Positions 18,599-28,607 of a stretch of 64,000 nucleotides of DNA are shown here, one piece after another (positions within the stretch are counted from its first letter, which is position 1; every line of letters starts with the position of its first letter). The notes below the pieces were generated by a model that searched no databases, was not told the origin of the DNA, and worked only from the letters and a program-made list of their open reading frames with translations. The translations under genes and the position numbers were made by a program. Origin of the DNA: Loktanella sp. PT4BL (GTDB lineage: Bacteria; Pseudomonadota; Alphaproteobacteria; Rhodobacterales; Rhodobacteraceae); contig NZ_QJJL01000003.1 in NCBI RefSeq assembly GCF_003201935.1, positions 248,001 through 312,000 of the forward strand. The letters run 5' to 3'.

Positions 18599-19656
18599 TT
18601 ATGGTCGGTACAATGGCGATAACCCTTTGGGTTATCGGGTGGGCCATGAAAGTGCCTTATGCCGTGCGTTGGAATATGATGGCGCTTTTGCTGGTGGGTG
18701 TCATGCTGGTGCATGTGATCCTGCCGGATGGGCACCCTTTGCGCATGGCGACGGGTGGTGATGCGCGGCTTTGGGCGATCTTCTTCGGCTTTGGCGTGAT
18801 CGTCTGGGGGTATGGCAAGCTGCTGCGCCGCCTGCGGTCGCGGGTGACGTCACAAGAGGCGGTACCTGTAAAATCAGAGAGTTTTTCACCAACGGAACTG
18901 GACCGCTATGCGCGCCACATTATCCTGCGCGAAGTAGGCGGACCGGGGCAAAAGGCGCTGCGCGATGCGAAGGTTCTGGTTGTGGGCGCGGGTGGTCTTG
19001 GGGCACCTGCGCTGCAATATCTGGCGGCCGCAGGTGTCGGAACGATTGGTGTGATTGACGATGATGTTGTCGAAAACGCCAATCTGCAGCGGCAGGTGAT
19101 CCATCTTGACCGGAATATCGGGGTGCCAAAGGTCCATTCCGCAGCCGAGGTCATGCGTGCGCAGAACCCCTTTGTCACCGTGCGCCCCTATCACCGCAGG
19201 TTGGAGGCCGAGATCGCGGCGGAGTTGTTCGCCGACTACGACATTGTGCTGGATGGCACCGATAATTTCGCGACCCGCTATCTGGTGAACCGCACGGCTG
19301 TGGCGACGGGCAAGCCACTGATCGCGGCCGCGCTGACCCAGTGGGAAGGGCAGATCAGTGTCTATGATCCGGCCCATGGCACACCCTGTTATGAATGTGT
19401 GTTTCCTGAAGCGCCTGATCCGTCACTGGTGCCCAGCTGTGCCGAGGCGGGCGTGATTGGCCCGCTGCCCGGTGTGATCGGGGCGATGATGGCAGTTGAG
19501 GCGGTGAAGGCAATCACCGGCGCGGGGCAGGGCCTGACAGGGCGTTTGCTTATTTATGATGCGCTTTACGCCGAAACCCGTACTATTGTTGTGAAACCGC
19601 GTGCGGACTGTCCTGTTTGCCACGGCAAGGGCTTGCGCGGGGCAGAGCCACATTGA
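18595..19656 (+). CDS. moeB: HesA/MoeB/ThiF adenylyltransferase with N-terminal membrane segments
   Basis: 353 residues. MoeB-type enzymes adenylate the C-terminus of a sulfur-carrier protein for molybdopterin or thiamine synthesis. Residues 1-80 contain two or three hydrophobic stretches ([41 protein letters not shown]) absent from soluble MoeB. The enzyme domain then starts [19 protein letters not shown], with nucleotide-binding [13 protein letters not shown], the Asp-rich loop [13 protein letters not shown], and two CxxC zinc pairs (CYEC near residue 265, CPVC near residue 343). There is no C-terminal rhodanese domain. The start overlaps the dut stop by four bases, which supports the long form. 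Confidence 0.85.
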   Translation: MIMVGTMAITLWVIGWAMKVPYAVRWNMMALLLVGVMLVHVILPDGHPLRMATGGDARLWAIFFGFGVIVWGYGKLLRRLRSRVTSQEAVPVKSESFSPTELDRYARHIILREVGGPGQKALRDAKVLVVGAGGLGAPALQYLAAAGVGTIGVIDDDVVENANLQRQVIHLDRNIGVPKVHSAAEVMRAQNPFVTVRPYHRRLEAEIAAELFADYDIVLDGTDNFATRYLVNRTAVATGKPLIAAALTQWEGQISVYDPAHGTPCYECVFPEAPDPSLVPSCAEAGVIGPLPGVIGAMMAVEAVKAITGAGQGLTGRLLIYDALYAETRTIVVKPRADCPVCHGKGLRGAEPH

Positions 19657-19690
19657 TAGTGGCGCTGAAATTATCAACTGGGAGCCTGCT

Positions 19691-20473
19691 ATGAAATTCC
19701 TTGCAACACTGGCCGCGTGCCTTTTGGCGACAACCGCTGTCGCAGACGGTCATCTGCCAAACCTCGAAGGTCGCGAGATCGTCGTTGTGACCGAAAACGC
19801 CTATCCGCCACTGCAATTCATCGACACGAGCGGCAATGCGGTTGGCTGGGAATACGACGCGATGGCCGAGATTGCGCAGCGTCTGAACGCGACCTTGGTG
19901 TACGAAAACATCAGCTGGGATGCGATGATCCCTGCTGTCTCGGAAGGGCAGTTTGACCTTGGCATGACCGGCATTACGATCCGTGAAGATCGTGCCGAAG
20001 TCGTGGATTTTTCCGACAGCTATATGACCTCGGAAATGGTGATGATGGTGCGCGGTGATGAGGACCGTTTCACGGATGCCGCGAGCTTTGCCGCCAATGA
20101 TGACCTGCTGATGGCTGCGCAGCCTGGCACGACGCCGTTTTATGTCGGCGTTTATGACGTGCTGGACGGCGATGAGGCAAACCCACGCATCAAGCTGATG
20201 GAAACCTTTGGCGCGACGGTTCAGGCCTTGCGGACTGGCGATGTTGATCTCGTGCTGACCGATGGCACGGCTGGCAACGGCTATGTCGAAGCCTCTGATG
20301 GCGGGCTGAAAATTATCGGCGAAAAGCTGGGAACCGAGGACTTTGGTTTCATTTTCCCCAAGGGGTCCGATCTGGTTGAACCGATCAACGCGGCGATTGC
20401 GGATATGCTGGCCGATGGCACGATTGATGCGCTGAACACGCGTTGGTTCCTTGACTACAAGCTGGGTGAATAA
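19691..20473 (+). CDS. Amino-acid ABC transporter substrate-binding protein
   Basis: 260 residues. [20 protein letters not shown] is a cleavable signal peptide, so the mature protein is periplasmic. The family-3 solute-binding fold is clear: [20 protein letters not shown], the [13 protein letters not shown] helix and the [20 protein letters not shown] block that lines the ligand site with Arg and Asp. This points to polar amino acids, although the exact ligand is open. A permease follows 44 bases later, with a strong hairpin between them. I find no matching ATP-binding subunit in the window. Confidence 0.88.
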   Translation: MKFLATLAACLLATTAVADGHLPNLEGREIVVVTENAYPPLQFIDTSGNAVGWEYDAMAEIAQRLNATLVYENISWDAMIPAVSEGQFDLGMTGITIREDRAEVVDFSDSYMTSEMVMMVRGDEDRFTDAASFAANDDLLMAAQPGTTPFYVGVYDVLDGDEANPRIKLMETFGATVQALRTGDVDLVLTDGTAGNGYVEASDGGLKIIGEKLGTEDFGFIFPKGSDLVEPINAAIADMLADGTIDALNTRWFLDYKLGE

Positions 20474-20487
20474 GCCCTGAACGGGAG

Positions 20488-20508
20488 GTCCCGGGTCAGG
20501 CCCGGGAC
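20488..20508 (+). terminator. GC-rich hairpin between binding protein and permease genes
   Basis: GTCCCGGG (20488-20495) pairs perfectly with CCCGGGAC (20501-20508) around the loop TCAGG. There is no T-run after it, so it is more likely an RNA-stabilising or attenuating structure, lowering permease relative to binding-protein expression, than a full terminator. It ends 9 bases before the permease start. Confidence 0.5.
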
Positions 20509-20517
20509 GGCGCGCCG

Positions 20518-21306
20518 ATGATCCCGACATCCCCCAACGACAAGGATTTTCCTTGGTGGCTGGTCGCTGTTATCGCGATTGGCCTTTACCTGTTCTGGCA
20601 GGTCCTGACGGTCGAGACATACGCCCGCGTGCTGTCGACGCTGCAGCGGGGGATTTGGGTCACGATCTATGTGACCTTGGTGTCCTACACGATGGCCTGT
20701 GTGCTGGGGCTTTTGCTGGCACTCGCGGCCTTGTCACGATCACTGGTTTTGCGGCAACTCGCGCGGTTCTATATCGAGATCGTGCGCGGTATCCCGATTA
20801 TCGTGCTGCTGCTCTATGTGGCGTTCGTGGCGGCACCCGCGATGGTGGCGGGGTGGAACTGGATCGCCGAAACTATAGGGCTTGAGCCCGTCCGCACGCG
20901 GGATTTTTCGCTGCTGTGGCGTGCGGTGATCGCGCTGACCATCGCCTATTCGTCCTTTCTGGCCGAGGTGTTTCGTGCCGGCCTGCAATCGGTCGATGAA
21001 GGTCAGATCGAAGCGGCAGAGGCGCTGGGCCTGAACCGCTGGCACCGGTTTCGGTTCATTGTGTTTCCGCAGGCGCTTCGCACGATCCTGCCGCCCTTGG
21101 GCAATGATTTTGTGGCGATGGTGAAGGATTCTTCGCTCGTGTCCGTGCTGGGTGTCACGGATGTCACCCAGTTGGGCAAAGTCACGGCTGCGGGTAATTT
21201 CCGCTATTTCGAGACCTATAATGTTGTGGCGCTCGTCTATCTGACGATCACGATTACCCTGTCGATTGCGCTGCGCCGCTTCGAGAAGCGGATGCGCATG
21301 CGGTGA
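20518..21306 (+). CDS. Amino-acid ABC transporter permease (His/Glu/Gln/Arg family)
   Basis: 262 residues with about five membrane segments. The inner-membrane-component loop that docks the ATPase is EAAEALGLNRWHRFRFIVFP near residue 163, matching the polar amino-acid EAA-G motif, and FYIEIVRGIPIIVLLLY and AVIALTIAYSSFLAEVFRAG are typical of the HisM/QM family. The gene directly follows the binding protein and presumably serves the same importer. Only one permease is present and no ATPase gene adjoins, so either the permease forms homodimers and the ATPase is elsewhere, or the system borrows one. Confidence 0.88.
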   Translation: MIPTSPNDKDFPWWLVAVIAIGLYLFWQVLTVETYARVLSTLQRGIWVTIYVTLVSYTMACVLGLLLALAALSRSLVLRQLARFYIEIVRGIPIIVLLLYVAFVAAPAMVAGWNWIAETIGLEPVRTRDFSLLWRAVIALTIAYSSFLAEVFRAGLQSVDEGQIEAAEALGLNRWHRFRFIVFPQALRTILPPLGNDFVAMVKDSSLVSVLGVTDVTQLGKVTAAGNFRYFETYNVVALVYLTITITLSIALRRFEKRMRMR

Positions 21307-21394
21307 GCGTGCCGAGGGTTTTTGGGCCAAGATGAAGCAGGGGGTGGTGCCAAGAGGCATCGCGCACTACCTCTTGTTGCAAAGGAGAACACTG

Positions 21395-23422
21395 ATGACA
21401 AATCCGTTGCTTGCTGAATGGGACACGCCTTTCGGGTTGCCGCCGTTCGATGCGATTTCTGATGAGGATTTTGCGCCGGCAGTTGATGCCGCACTCGCCA
21501 TATCGCGCGCGAATATTGCCGCGATTGCGGAAAACCCCGATGCCCCTGATTTCGCCAATACAATTGAGGCCTTGGAGCGTGCCGATGACACGCTGGGGCG
21601 TGTTTTGGGGGCATTTTATAGTCTGGCAGGGGCCGATAGTAACCCCAAGCGCGAGGCGCTACAGCGCGACTTTGCCCCGCTTTTGAGTGCTTATGGCTCT
21701 GAGGTGTCTGAAAACAAGGCGCTGTTTGCGCGGGTCGAGGCAGTTTGGGAGAACCGGGAAGCGCTTGATCTGACGCCTGAGCAAGAACGTGTGTTGATGT
21801 TAACACGGCGCGGATTTGTGCGTTCGGGTGCGCAGCTTGAGGGGAAGTCTGCCGAGGCCCTGCGTGATGTGAAATCGCGCCTGTCGGTGTTGGGGACGTC
21901 TTTCACCCAGAATCTGCTGGCGGATGAGCGTGCATGGTTCATGAAACTGGGTGCGGATGATCTGGATGGTTTGCCGGATTTTGTGATCGCGACAGCGAAA
22001 GCGGCGGGGGAAGAGAAGGACGCGGGCGGGCCTGTTGTGACACTTTCACGGTCGCTGATTGTGCCGTTCTTGCAGTTTTCCGAGCGGCGGGATTTGCGCC
22101 AGAAAGCCTATGAGGCATGGGGCGCGCGGGGTGCGAATGGTGGCGAGACTGACAACCGCGCGCTTGCTGCCGAGACATTGAAGCTCCGGCAAGAGCGCGC
22201 GCAACTGTTGGGCTATGACAGCTTTGCTGATTTCAAGCTGGAAACCGAGATGGCGGGCACGCCCGCGGCGGTCCGCGATCTGTTGATGCAGGTCTGGGAA
22301 CCAGCCAAGGCGGCCGCCGAGGCGGATGCCGCGGTGTTGGAGCGTATGCTGCATGCAGACGGGTTTGACGGGCCGTTGGAGCCTTGGGACTGGCGGTTCT
22401 ATGCTGAAAAGCGCCGCAAGGAATTGCATGATCTCGATGAGGCGGAACTGAAGCCTTACCTGCAATTGGACCGGATGATTGAGGCGGCATTTGCCTGCGC
22501 CAACCGTCTTTTCGGGCTGGAATTCGCGCCGATTGAGGGGCCGGTTTACCATCCTGATGTGCGGTTGTGGGACGTCACCCGCGATGGCGCACATGTGGCG
22601 GTGTTCATCGGTGACTATTTTGCGCGTGGTTCCAAACGCTCGGGTGCATGGTGTTCTGCGATGCGCTCGCAGCAGCGGTTGAGCGGCGATATTCGCCCGC
22701 ATGTGGTGAATGTCTGCAATTTCGCCAAACCGGAGGCGGGTAGGCCTGCGCTCTTGTCCTACGATGATGCGCGCACCCTGTTCCATGAATTCGGCCATGC
22801 GCTGCATCAGATGCTGTCGGATGTGACCTATGAAAGCATCTCGGGCACGTCTGTAGCGCGGGACTTTGTGGAACTGCCAAGCCAGCTTTACGAGCATTGG
22901 CTGGAGGTGCCAGAGGTGCTGGCCGAATTTGCAACCCATGCCGATACGGGCAAACCGATGCCAGAGGATTTGCTGAACCGGATGTTGGGTGCAGCGACCT
23001 ATGACATGGGGTTCCAGACGGTTGAATACGTGGCCTCTGCGCTGGTTGATCTGGGCTTTCATGACGGACCGGCCCCTGCCGATCCGATGCAGCGGCAGGC
23101 CGAGATTCTGGAAGAAATCGGGATGCCGCGCGCCATTCGCATGCGTCACGCGACACCGCATTTCGCCCATGTGTTTGCGGGTGACGGCTATTCCAGCGGC
23201 TACTACAGCTACATGTGGTCCGAGGTGATGGATGCGGATGCTTTTGCCGCATTCGAGGAGGCGGGCGATCCCTTCGATCCCGCCACGGCCAAGCGGCTGG
23301 AAGAAACCGTGCTGTCTTCGGGCGGGTCGGTGGATGCGGCGGATCTTTACACCGCATTCCGTGGCCGCTTGCCGGGGGTTGAGGCGCTGCTGAAAGGCCG
23401 GGGTCTGGATAAAGCCGCCTAG
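21395..23422 (+). CDS. M3 family zinc metallopeptidase (oligopeptidase A / dipeptidyl carboxypeptidase type)
   Basis: 675 residues, typical of the family. It degrades short peptides in the cytosol; no signal peptide is present. The zinc site is HEFGHALHQ near residues 464-472, with the third ligand Glu expected in the ISGTSVARDFVELPSQ region. The substrate-closing region YSSGYYSYMWSEVMDAD near residue 605 is conserved in M3 enzymes. AAAGGAGAAC eight bases ahead sets the start at 21395. OpdA and Dcp cannot be separated by eye. The stop overlaps that of the convergent efflux gene. Confidence 0.93.
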   Translation: MTNPLLAEWDTPFGLPPFDAISDEDFAPAVDAALAISRANIAAIAENPDAPDFANTIEALERADDTLGRVLGAFYSLAGADSNPKREALQRDFAPLLSAYGSEVSENKALFARVEAVWENREALDLTPEQERVLMLTRRGFVRSGAQLEGKSAEALRDVKSRLSVLGTSFTQNLLADERAWFMKLGADDLDGLPDFVIATAKAAGEEKDAGGPVVTLSRSLIVPFLQFSERRDLRQKAYEAWGARGANGGETDNRALAAETLKLRQERAQLLGYDSFADFKLETEMAGTPAAVRDLLMQVWEPAKAAAEADAAVLERMLHADGFDGPLEPWDWRFYAEKRRKELHDLDEAELKPYLQLDRMIEAAFACANRLFGLEFAPIEGPVYHPDVRLWDVTRDGAHVAVFIGDYFARGSKRSGAWCSAMRSQQRLSGDIRPHVVNVCNFAKPEAGRPALLSYDDARTLFHEFGHALHQMLSDVTYESISGTSVARDFVELPSQLYEHWLEVPEVLAEFATHADTGKPMPEDLLNRMLGAATYDMGFQTVEYVASALVDLGFHDGPAPADPMQRQAEILEEIGMPRAIRMRHATPHFAHVFAGDGYSSGYYSYMWSEVMDADAFAAFEEAGDPFDPATAKRLEETVLSSGGSVDAADLYTAFRGRLPGVEALLKGRGLDKAA

Positions 23423-24318
23423 GGGCGGTCGTCGTCGGGGTGTTTGGTCACCCCGACAGGGTCTTTGTGGATCAGCACATCGGCGCGGGGGTAGGCTGCG
23501 ATAATCGCGCGGCGCAGGCTCGCACCGATGCGATGGGCCTCGTGCAGGGTCTGGTCGCCATCAAGTTCGATGTGCAGGTTCACGAAAACGCGGCTGCCTG
23601 CGACGCGTGTTTTAAGGTCATGGTAGCCGTGGATACCGTCGAAGTTCTCGGCGATTGCAGCGATGCCTGCGATCATTTCAGGGTCGGCTTGGCGGTCCAT
23701 CAGCGCGTCCCATGCCGCTTTGCCGATGCGGATGGCGCCGAAGCCCAGGAACGCCGCCGCGGCAAGTGCCACGACACTGTCAATCTGGTGCAAGCCAAAG
23801 GCGGCAGAGGCCCAGAGTGCGATAATTGCGCCGATATTCGGGATCAGATCGCCGATGTAATGCAGGCTGTCTGCCTTGACGACCTTGTTGTCGGTCTTGG
23901 CCGCGACATGGCGCTGCCACAGCACCAAGGCTAGTGTCAGACAGATAGAGAAGATAATGATCGCAATGCCTTGGCCTTCGCGTTCGGGCAGGACGACGGT
24001 GTCGTCCAAAAGGCGGAAAATCGCGGCAAATGCGATGACACCTGCGGAAATCATAATGAAGGTGGATTGCGCGAGCGCCGCCAGATCCTCGGCCGAGGTG
24101 TGGCCAAAGTTGTGGTCATCATCGGCGGGTTTGGCGGCATAGGCGATGGCGATCAGACCACCCAGTGACATCATCAGGTCAAGCGCACTATCGGCCAAGG
24201 TGGCGGCCACGGCGAGTGATCCGGTTTGCGACAACGCCCAAAGCTTGGCCAGCACGAGGATCAGTGCGACCGAGACGGAGAGCACTCCGGCGGAAAGGTT
24301 GAGGCGTGTATCGTTCAT
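23419..24318 (-). CDS. Cation diffusion facilitator (FieF-like Zn/Fe efflux pump)
   Basis: 299 residues with six membrane segments and a cytosolic C-terminal domain. The transport site of CDF exporters, D-x3-D on helix 2 and H-x3-D on helix 5, is intact: LADSALDLMMS near residue 43 and DSLHYIGDLIP near residue 153. FGHTSAEDLAAL is the other family block. The tail from about residue 210 is the dimeric metal-sensing fold, including GYHDLKTRVAGSRVFVNLHI. Antiport of Zn(II) or Fe(II) against protons is inferred from the family. The stop overlaps that of the peptidase by three bases. Confidence 0.92.
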   Translation of the reverse strand: MNDTRLNLSAGVLSVSVALILVLAKLWALSQTGSLAVAATLADSALDLMMSLGGLIAIAYAAKPADDDHNFGHTSAEDLAALAQSTFIMISAGVIAFAAIFRLLDDTVVLPEREGQGIAIIIFSICLTLALVLWQRHVAAKTDNKVVKADSLHYIGDLIPNIGAIIALWASAAFGLHQIDSVVALAAAAFLGFGAIRIGKAAWDALMDRQADPEMIAGIAAIAENFDGIHGYHDLKTRVAGSRVFVNLHIELDGDQTLHEAHRIGASLRRAIIAAYPRADVLIHKDPVGVTKHPDDDRP

Positions 24319-24370
24319 AATATCCCAGCTAGCGGGGCTGCGAGGGCAATGCTAGCCTCAATAGGTCGGA

Positions 24371-24901
24371 TCAGTCACGGATTTCCGCGTCGGCAACACC
24401 CCAGATGGCCGTCTTTGGTGCCCAGCCTTTGTAGCCGCCTGCGGTCAGTTCGCACCAGTCGGGGTTGCAGTCGCCAAGGCGTGCCACGACACCTGCTTCC
24501 AAAATTGCGTTCTCGGTGGCGTTCGGTTCGGGGCGGCTGCGCAGGATCAGGTCTTCGGTCTCGACAATGACTGTCCGCGCGCCTGAAAGCATGCGGTAAT
24601 GCACCCAGCCGCCCTGGCCGTCGCGGTCGATGACCCGCCGCCAGTGGCCGTATTCCGCGATGATCTGAAGCGGCATGTCGCGGCGCTGAAAGACCCAATC
24701 AATGCGGTGTGACAGGGACGGGCCGCGGCGGACGTTGGCCTCTCCGGCGCGCAGCGACACGTAGCGGGGCAAAGGCAGGTTCGTTTCGGGGCCGATTGCG
24801 GGGCCTGTGTCATTTTGCTGGGCGACGCCTGCGCTCATACAGATCACGATCGCGAATGCCGCGATCCAAAACACGCGAAACCAATGCGCTATTGCACCCA
24901 T
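24371..24901 (-). CDS. Exported protein with bacterial SH3 domains
   Basis: 176 residues. A signal peptide covers roughly residues 1-27 (VFWIAAFAIVICMSAGVAQQ). Two SH3b-like repeats follow: residues 47-108, opening YVSLRAGEANVRRGPSLSHR and ending GGWVHYRMLSG, and residues 112-172, with LILRSRPEPNATENAIL and GYKGWAPKTAIWGV. This is the SH3 domain protein type often found in alphaproteobacterial periplasms, thought to bind cell-wall or protein ligands. It is head to head with the dehydrogenase gene, 107 bases apart. Confidence 0.82.
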   Translation of the reverse strand: MGAIAHWFRVFWIAAFAIVICMSAGVAQQNDTGPAIGPETNLPLPRYVSLRAGEANVRRGPSLSHRIDWVFQRRDMPLQIIAEYGHWRRVIDRDGQGGWVHYRMLSGARTVIVETEDLILRSRPEPNATENAILEAGVVARLGDCNPDWCELTAGGYKGWAPKTAIWGVADAEIRD

Positions 24902-25008
24902 TGTTTGCCCTTACTACTCATTTTGCGGCGCGCGGTTCTTGTGCTGCGCGTCCCTTTGGCGCAACCTGCCATGACAAGTTGAATTTGAAAAGCTATGGAG
25001 TGCAACAG

Positions 25009-25995
25009 ATGCCAGGTAAGCAAATGAGTGTTGTCGTGACGCGACGGTTGCCTGAGGTTGTCGAGACACGACTGAAAGAGCTTTTCGACGTTGAATTGCG
25101 TGATGACGACACACCGATGACGACCGAGCAAGTGGCCGATGCGATGGGCCGCGCGGATGTTCTGGTGTGTACGATCACCGACAAGATTGATGCGAAACTT
25201 TTGGGCCGCGCGGGCGATCAGCTGAAACTGATTGCGAATTTCGGAGCCGGTGTGGACCACATTGATGTGGCCACGGCCCGCCAGCGGGGCATACATGTCT
25301 CGAACACGCCCGGTGTGGTCACCGAAGATACCGCCGATATTGTGATTGCGCTGATTTTGGCCGTCACCCGCCGCATGGCCGAGGGGATACGTGTCGCGCA
25401 GTCCGATAGCTGGGGTGGATGGGCGCCTACGGCAATGCTGGGCGGACGGATCAAGGGGCGCCGCTTGGGTATTCTGGGGATGGGTCGGATCGGGCAGGCC
25501 GTGGCGCGCCGCGCGAAAGCCTTCGGGATGCAGGTCCATTATCATAACCGCAGGCGTCTGCGCCCCGAGATCGAGGAAGAGTTGGACGCGACCTATTGGG
25601 AAAGCCTTGATCAGATGGTGGCCCGTGTGGACATCCTGTCGATCAACTGCCCGCATACGCCTTCGACATTCCACCTGATGAATGCGCGGCGGTTGAAGCT
25701 GATGAAGCCCACTGCAGTGATTGTGAACACATCCCGTGGCGAAGTGATTGATGAAAACGCGCTGACGCGGATGCTGCGGGCGGGGGAAATTGCGGGCGCG
25801 GGGCTGGATGTGTTCGAGCGGGGACATGAAATCAATCCGCGCTTGCGTGAACTCTCCAACGCGATCCTTTTGCCGCATATGGGATCGGCCACACTCGAGG
25901 GCCGGATCGAGATGGGCGAGAAGGTGATTGTGAACATCAAGACCTTTGCCGACGGCCACAGGCCGCCTGATCTCGTCGTGCCTTCAATGCTTTGA
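25009..25995 (+). CDS. D-2-hydroxyacid dehydrogenase (glyoxylate/hydroxypyruvate reductase type)
   Basis: 328 residues, NAD(P)-dependent. The Rossmann motif GMGRIGQAVARRAKAFGM lies near residue 158. The catalytic Arg is in the GAGVDHIDV/NFGAG area, the Glu in GLDVFERG, and the His in LLPHMGSATLE near residue 290; NTSRGEVIDENAL is the family signature. Homologues reduce glyoxylate or hydroxypyruvate. The start at 25009 has GGAG 10 bases upstream. The neighbouring sarcosine/dimethylglycine-type dehydrogenase could produce one-carbon and glycine-derived intermediates, which gives a plausible metabolic setting. Confidence 0.88.
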   Translation: MPGKQMSVVVTRRLPEVVETRLKELFDVELRDDDTPMTTEQVADAMGRADVLVCTITDKIDAKLLGRAGDQLKLIANFGAGVDHIDVATARQRGIHVSNTPGVVTEDTADIVIALILAVTRRMAEGIRVAQSDSWGGWAPTAMLGGRIKGRRLGILGMGRIGQAVARRAKAFGMQVHYHNRRRLRPEIEEELDATYWESLDQMVARVDILSINCPHTPSTFHLMNARRLKLMKPTAVIVNTSRGEVIDENALTRMLRAGEIAGAGLDVFERGHEINPRLRELSNAILLPHMGSATLEGRIEMGEKVIVNIKTFADGHRPPDLVVPSML

Positions 25996-26109
25996 TCCGG
26001 GCTTTGATTTGGGCTGTGTCGCTTTCGCACCGAAACGCGTCGGCTGGTTCTATCGCTTTGTGACGGTTTCGCGCAAATTGGCGTCAAAGATGCCTAGGGA
26101 GTCGTCATC

Positions 26110-28605
26110 ATGAAAACCCAAGTAAAAGCTCTGGTCGTCGGCGGCGGCGCGGTTGGCACGTCCATTGCATATCACCTTGCGAAAGCCGGCTGGGATGATG
26201 TGATGCTCTTGGAGCGGGACGAGTTGACCTCGGGCTCGACTTGGCATGCCGCAGGGCTGCTGCCGCTGTTCAATATGTCGTTTGCGACAACACATATCCA
26301 TAAATACTCGGTCGATTTTTATAAGTCGCTTGAGGCGGAAACGGGCCTGAACGCAGGCTTTGCTGTCGTTGGCAACCTGCGGATGGCCCAGACGCAAGAG
26401 CGTATGGATGAGTATATGCTCTATGCATCGACTGCTGAAACCTGCGACGTGCCCTATGTCTGGATGACGCCTGAGGAGATCAAGGCGAAATGGCCATTGA
26501 TCCGCACCGAAGACCTGAAAGGCGCGCTTTATCATCACACGGACGGTTATATTAACCCCGCCGATGTGACCCAAGCGATGGCCAAGGGTGCGCGCCAGCG
26601 CGGTGTCGCGATCGAACGGAAATGGCAGGCGGATGCGTTTCACTGGAACGGTAAAGCGTGGGAAGTCACCTGCACCAAGATGGTTGAGAAGGGCGGCAAC
26701 CTTGTCCCCTCGGACGAGCAGATCGTGATCACGGCAGAGCATGTTGTAACAGCATCCGGCAACCATGCGCAGACTACCGCCAAGAAGCTGGGCATCAAGA
26801 TCCCTGCGATCCCTGTGGAACACCAGTTTATTGTCATGGACCAAGACCCCGCACTGGTGGATTTCCGTGCGCAAGGCAATGTCGAACACCCTGTGATCCG
26901 TGACGCTGATGCGCAGTCTTACGTGCGCGAGGAACGCGGCGGCTGGATTTTGGGTGTTTATGAGAAAAACGCCCCTGCGGTCTTTGAATACGGGGTGCCC
27001 GAGAGTTTCCGCGCCGACCTGTTCCCGCTCGATCTGGAGCGGATCGAGGACCAGTATATGGCGATGATCCACCGCATTCCGTCTTGTGAAGAAAGCGGAT
27101 TGAAGGACGATTTCAACGGCCCGATCTGTTATACACCCGATGGCAATCCGCTGGTAGGTCCTGCGCCGGGGCTGCGCAACATGTGGTTGGCGGAAGGGTT
27201 TTCCTTCGGGATCACGGCGGCGGGTGGTACGGGCTATTACCTTGCCCAGATGATGGTCGAGGGCGAGGCCGAGATCGACATGGCGTCGCTTGATCCCAAA
27301 CGCTATGGCAGTTGGATGACCACGGAATGGGCCGCGCGCAAGAACGAAGAGGCCTATGAGCACGTCTATATCCTGCACCACCCCGATGAAGAGCGCCCTG
27401 CCTGTCGTCCGCTGCGCACATCGCCCGCCTATGACCGTCAGGCCGCACGCGGCGCGCAATTCGGCTTTGTGAACGGCTGGGAGCGTCCGAATTATTATGC
27501 GCCCTTGGGGTTCAATGATCACGACAGCCGCTCGTTCCGGCGAGGTGGCTGGTGGGAATATGCCGTGCAGGAGGCCCGCGCGATCCGCGAGGGTGTTGGC
27601 CTGATCGATGCGACGGCCTTTACCAAACATATCGTCAAAGGGCCCGGTGCCACGGCGTTTCTGGACTGGTTCACCACCAACAAGCTGCCGCGTGTGGGGC
27701 GGATCAACCTGACCTATGCGCTGACCGATCACGGCACGACGCGCACGGAATATACCATCGTCCGGTTGAAGGAGGATGAATATTACCTTGTTTCAGCAGG
27801 TGCCTGGACAGACTACGACGCGGATTTCCTGAACAAAGCGGTTGCGGATAAGGAACCGGAGTTTGGCCGCATTGACGTACAGAACGTGACCACCCAATGG
27901 GGCGTTTTTGCCATCGCGGGACCGAAATCGCGTGATGTCCTGAACGCGGTGATCAAGGATGCGGACCCTGCGACGGCGCTGTCTAACAAGCGCTTCCCGT
28001 GGCTTTCGGCCAAGCAGATCGAACTGGGCATGTGTCCGGTGAATGCGATCCGTGTGGCCTATACCGGCGAGCTGGGATGGGAACTGCATCACCCCATCGA
28101 GATGCAGAACTACCTGTTTGACCTACTGGAAAAAGCAGGCGAACCGCATGGCATGAAGCTGGTTGGCGCACGCGCGCAGAACTGGTTGCGGCAGGAGAAA
28201 TCCTATCGCGCTTTCGGGACCGAGTTGGGCCGTGACGCGACCCCGCTGGAGGCCGATCTGCCGCGTTTTGTGGACCTGTCCAAGGACTTCAACGGGAAGG
28301 CCGCGATGGAAGCGAAAGGTATTCGTTCCAAATGCGTGACCTTGTTGATTGATGGCCCCGACGATGCAGACCCTTGGGGCCGTGAGGCGCTTTATGCGCC
28401 AGATGGCACCCGCGTGGGGCGTTTGACGTCGGGCGGATATTCGGTGGCATTCGCGAAATCGATTGGCATGGGGTATGTACGGCCAGAGCTTGCGGTTGTT
28501 GGTACAAAGCTGCAGGTCAAGATGCTTGACCAGCTTTGGGATGCCGAGGTTGTGGAAGACAGCCCCTATGATCCGAAAAACGCAACGATCCGTGTGGATG
28601 GGTAA
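26110..28605 (+). CDS. FAD-dependent dehydrogenase with GcvT domain (dimethylglycine/sarcosine dehydrogenase type)
   Basis: 831 residues. The N-terminal DAO domain carries the FAD site ALVVGGGAVGTSIAYHLAKA (from residue 7) and SGSTWHAAGLLP, the His region of covalent flavin attachment in relatives. The middle FAO domain spans roughly residues 370-430, and from about 440 onward come the aminomethyltransferase (GcvT) fold and its C-terminal barrel (LTSGGYSVAFAKSIGMGYV). Such proteins oxidatively demethylate N-methyl amines and pass the methyl carbon to tetrahydrofolate. Dimethylglycine or sarcosine is the likely substrate, pointing to glycine-betaine breakdown. A palindrome lies three bases after the stop. 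Confidence 0.88.
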   Translation: MKTQVKALVVGGGAVGTSIAYHLAKAGWDDVMLLERDELTSGSTWHAAGLLPLFNMSFATTHIHKYSVDFYKSLEAETGLNAGFAVVGNLRMAQTQERMDEYMLYASTAETCDVPYVWMTPEEIKAKWPLIRTEDLKGALYHHTDGYINPADVTQAMAKGARQRGVAIERKWQADAFHWNGKAWEVTCTKMVEKGGNLVPSDEQIVITAEHVVTASGNHAQTTAKKLGIKIPAIPVEHQFIVMDQDPALVDFRAQGNVEHPVIRDADAQSYVREERGGWILGVYEKNAPAVFEYGVPESFRADLFPLDLERIEDQYMAMIHRIPSCEESGLKDDFNGPICYTPDGNPLVGPAPGLRNMWLAEGFSFGITAAGGTGYYLAQMMVEGEAEIDMASLDPKRYGSWMTTEWAARKNEEAYEHVYILHHPDEERPACRPLRTSPAYDRQAARGAQFGFVNGWERPNYYAPLGFNDHDSRSFRRGGWWEYAVQEARAIREGVGLIDATAFTKHIVKGPGATAFLDWFTTNKLPRVGRINLTYALTDHGTTRTEYTIVRLKEDEYYLVSAGAWTDYDADFLNKAVADKEPEFGRIDVQNVTTQWGVFAIAGPKSRDVLNAVIKDADPATALSNKRFPWLSAKQIELGMCPVNAIRVAYTGELGWELHHPIEMQNYLFDLLEKAGEPHGMKLVGARAQNWLRQEKSYRAFGTELGRDATPLEADLPRFVDLSKDFNGKAAMEAKGIRSKCVTLLIDGPDDADPWGREALYAPDGTRVGRLTSGGYSVAFAKSIGMGYVRPELAVVGTKLQVKMLDQLWDAEVVEDSPYDPKNATIRVDG

Positions 28606-28607
28606 AA

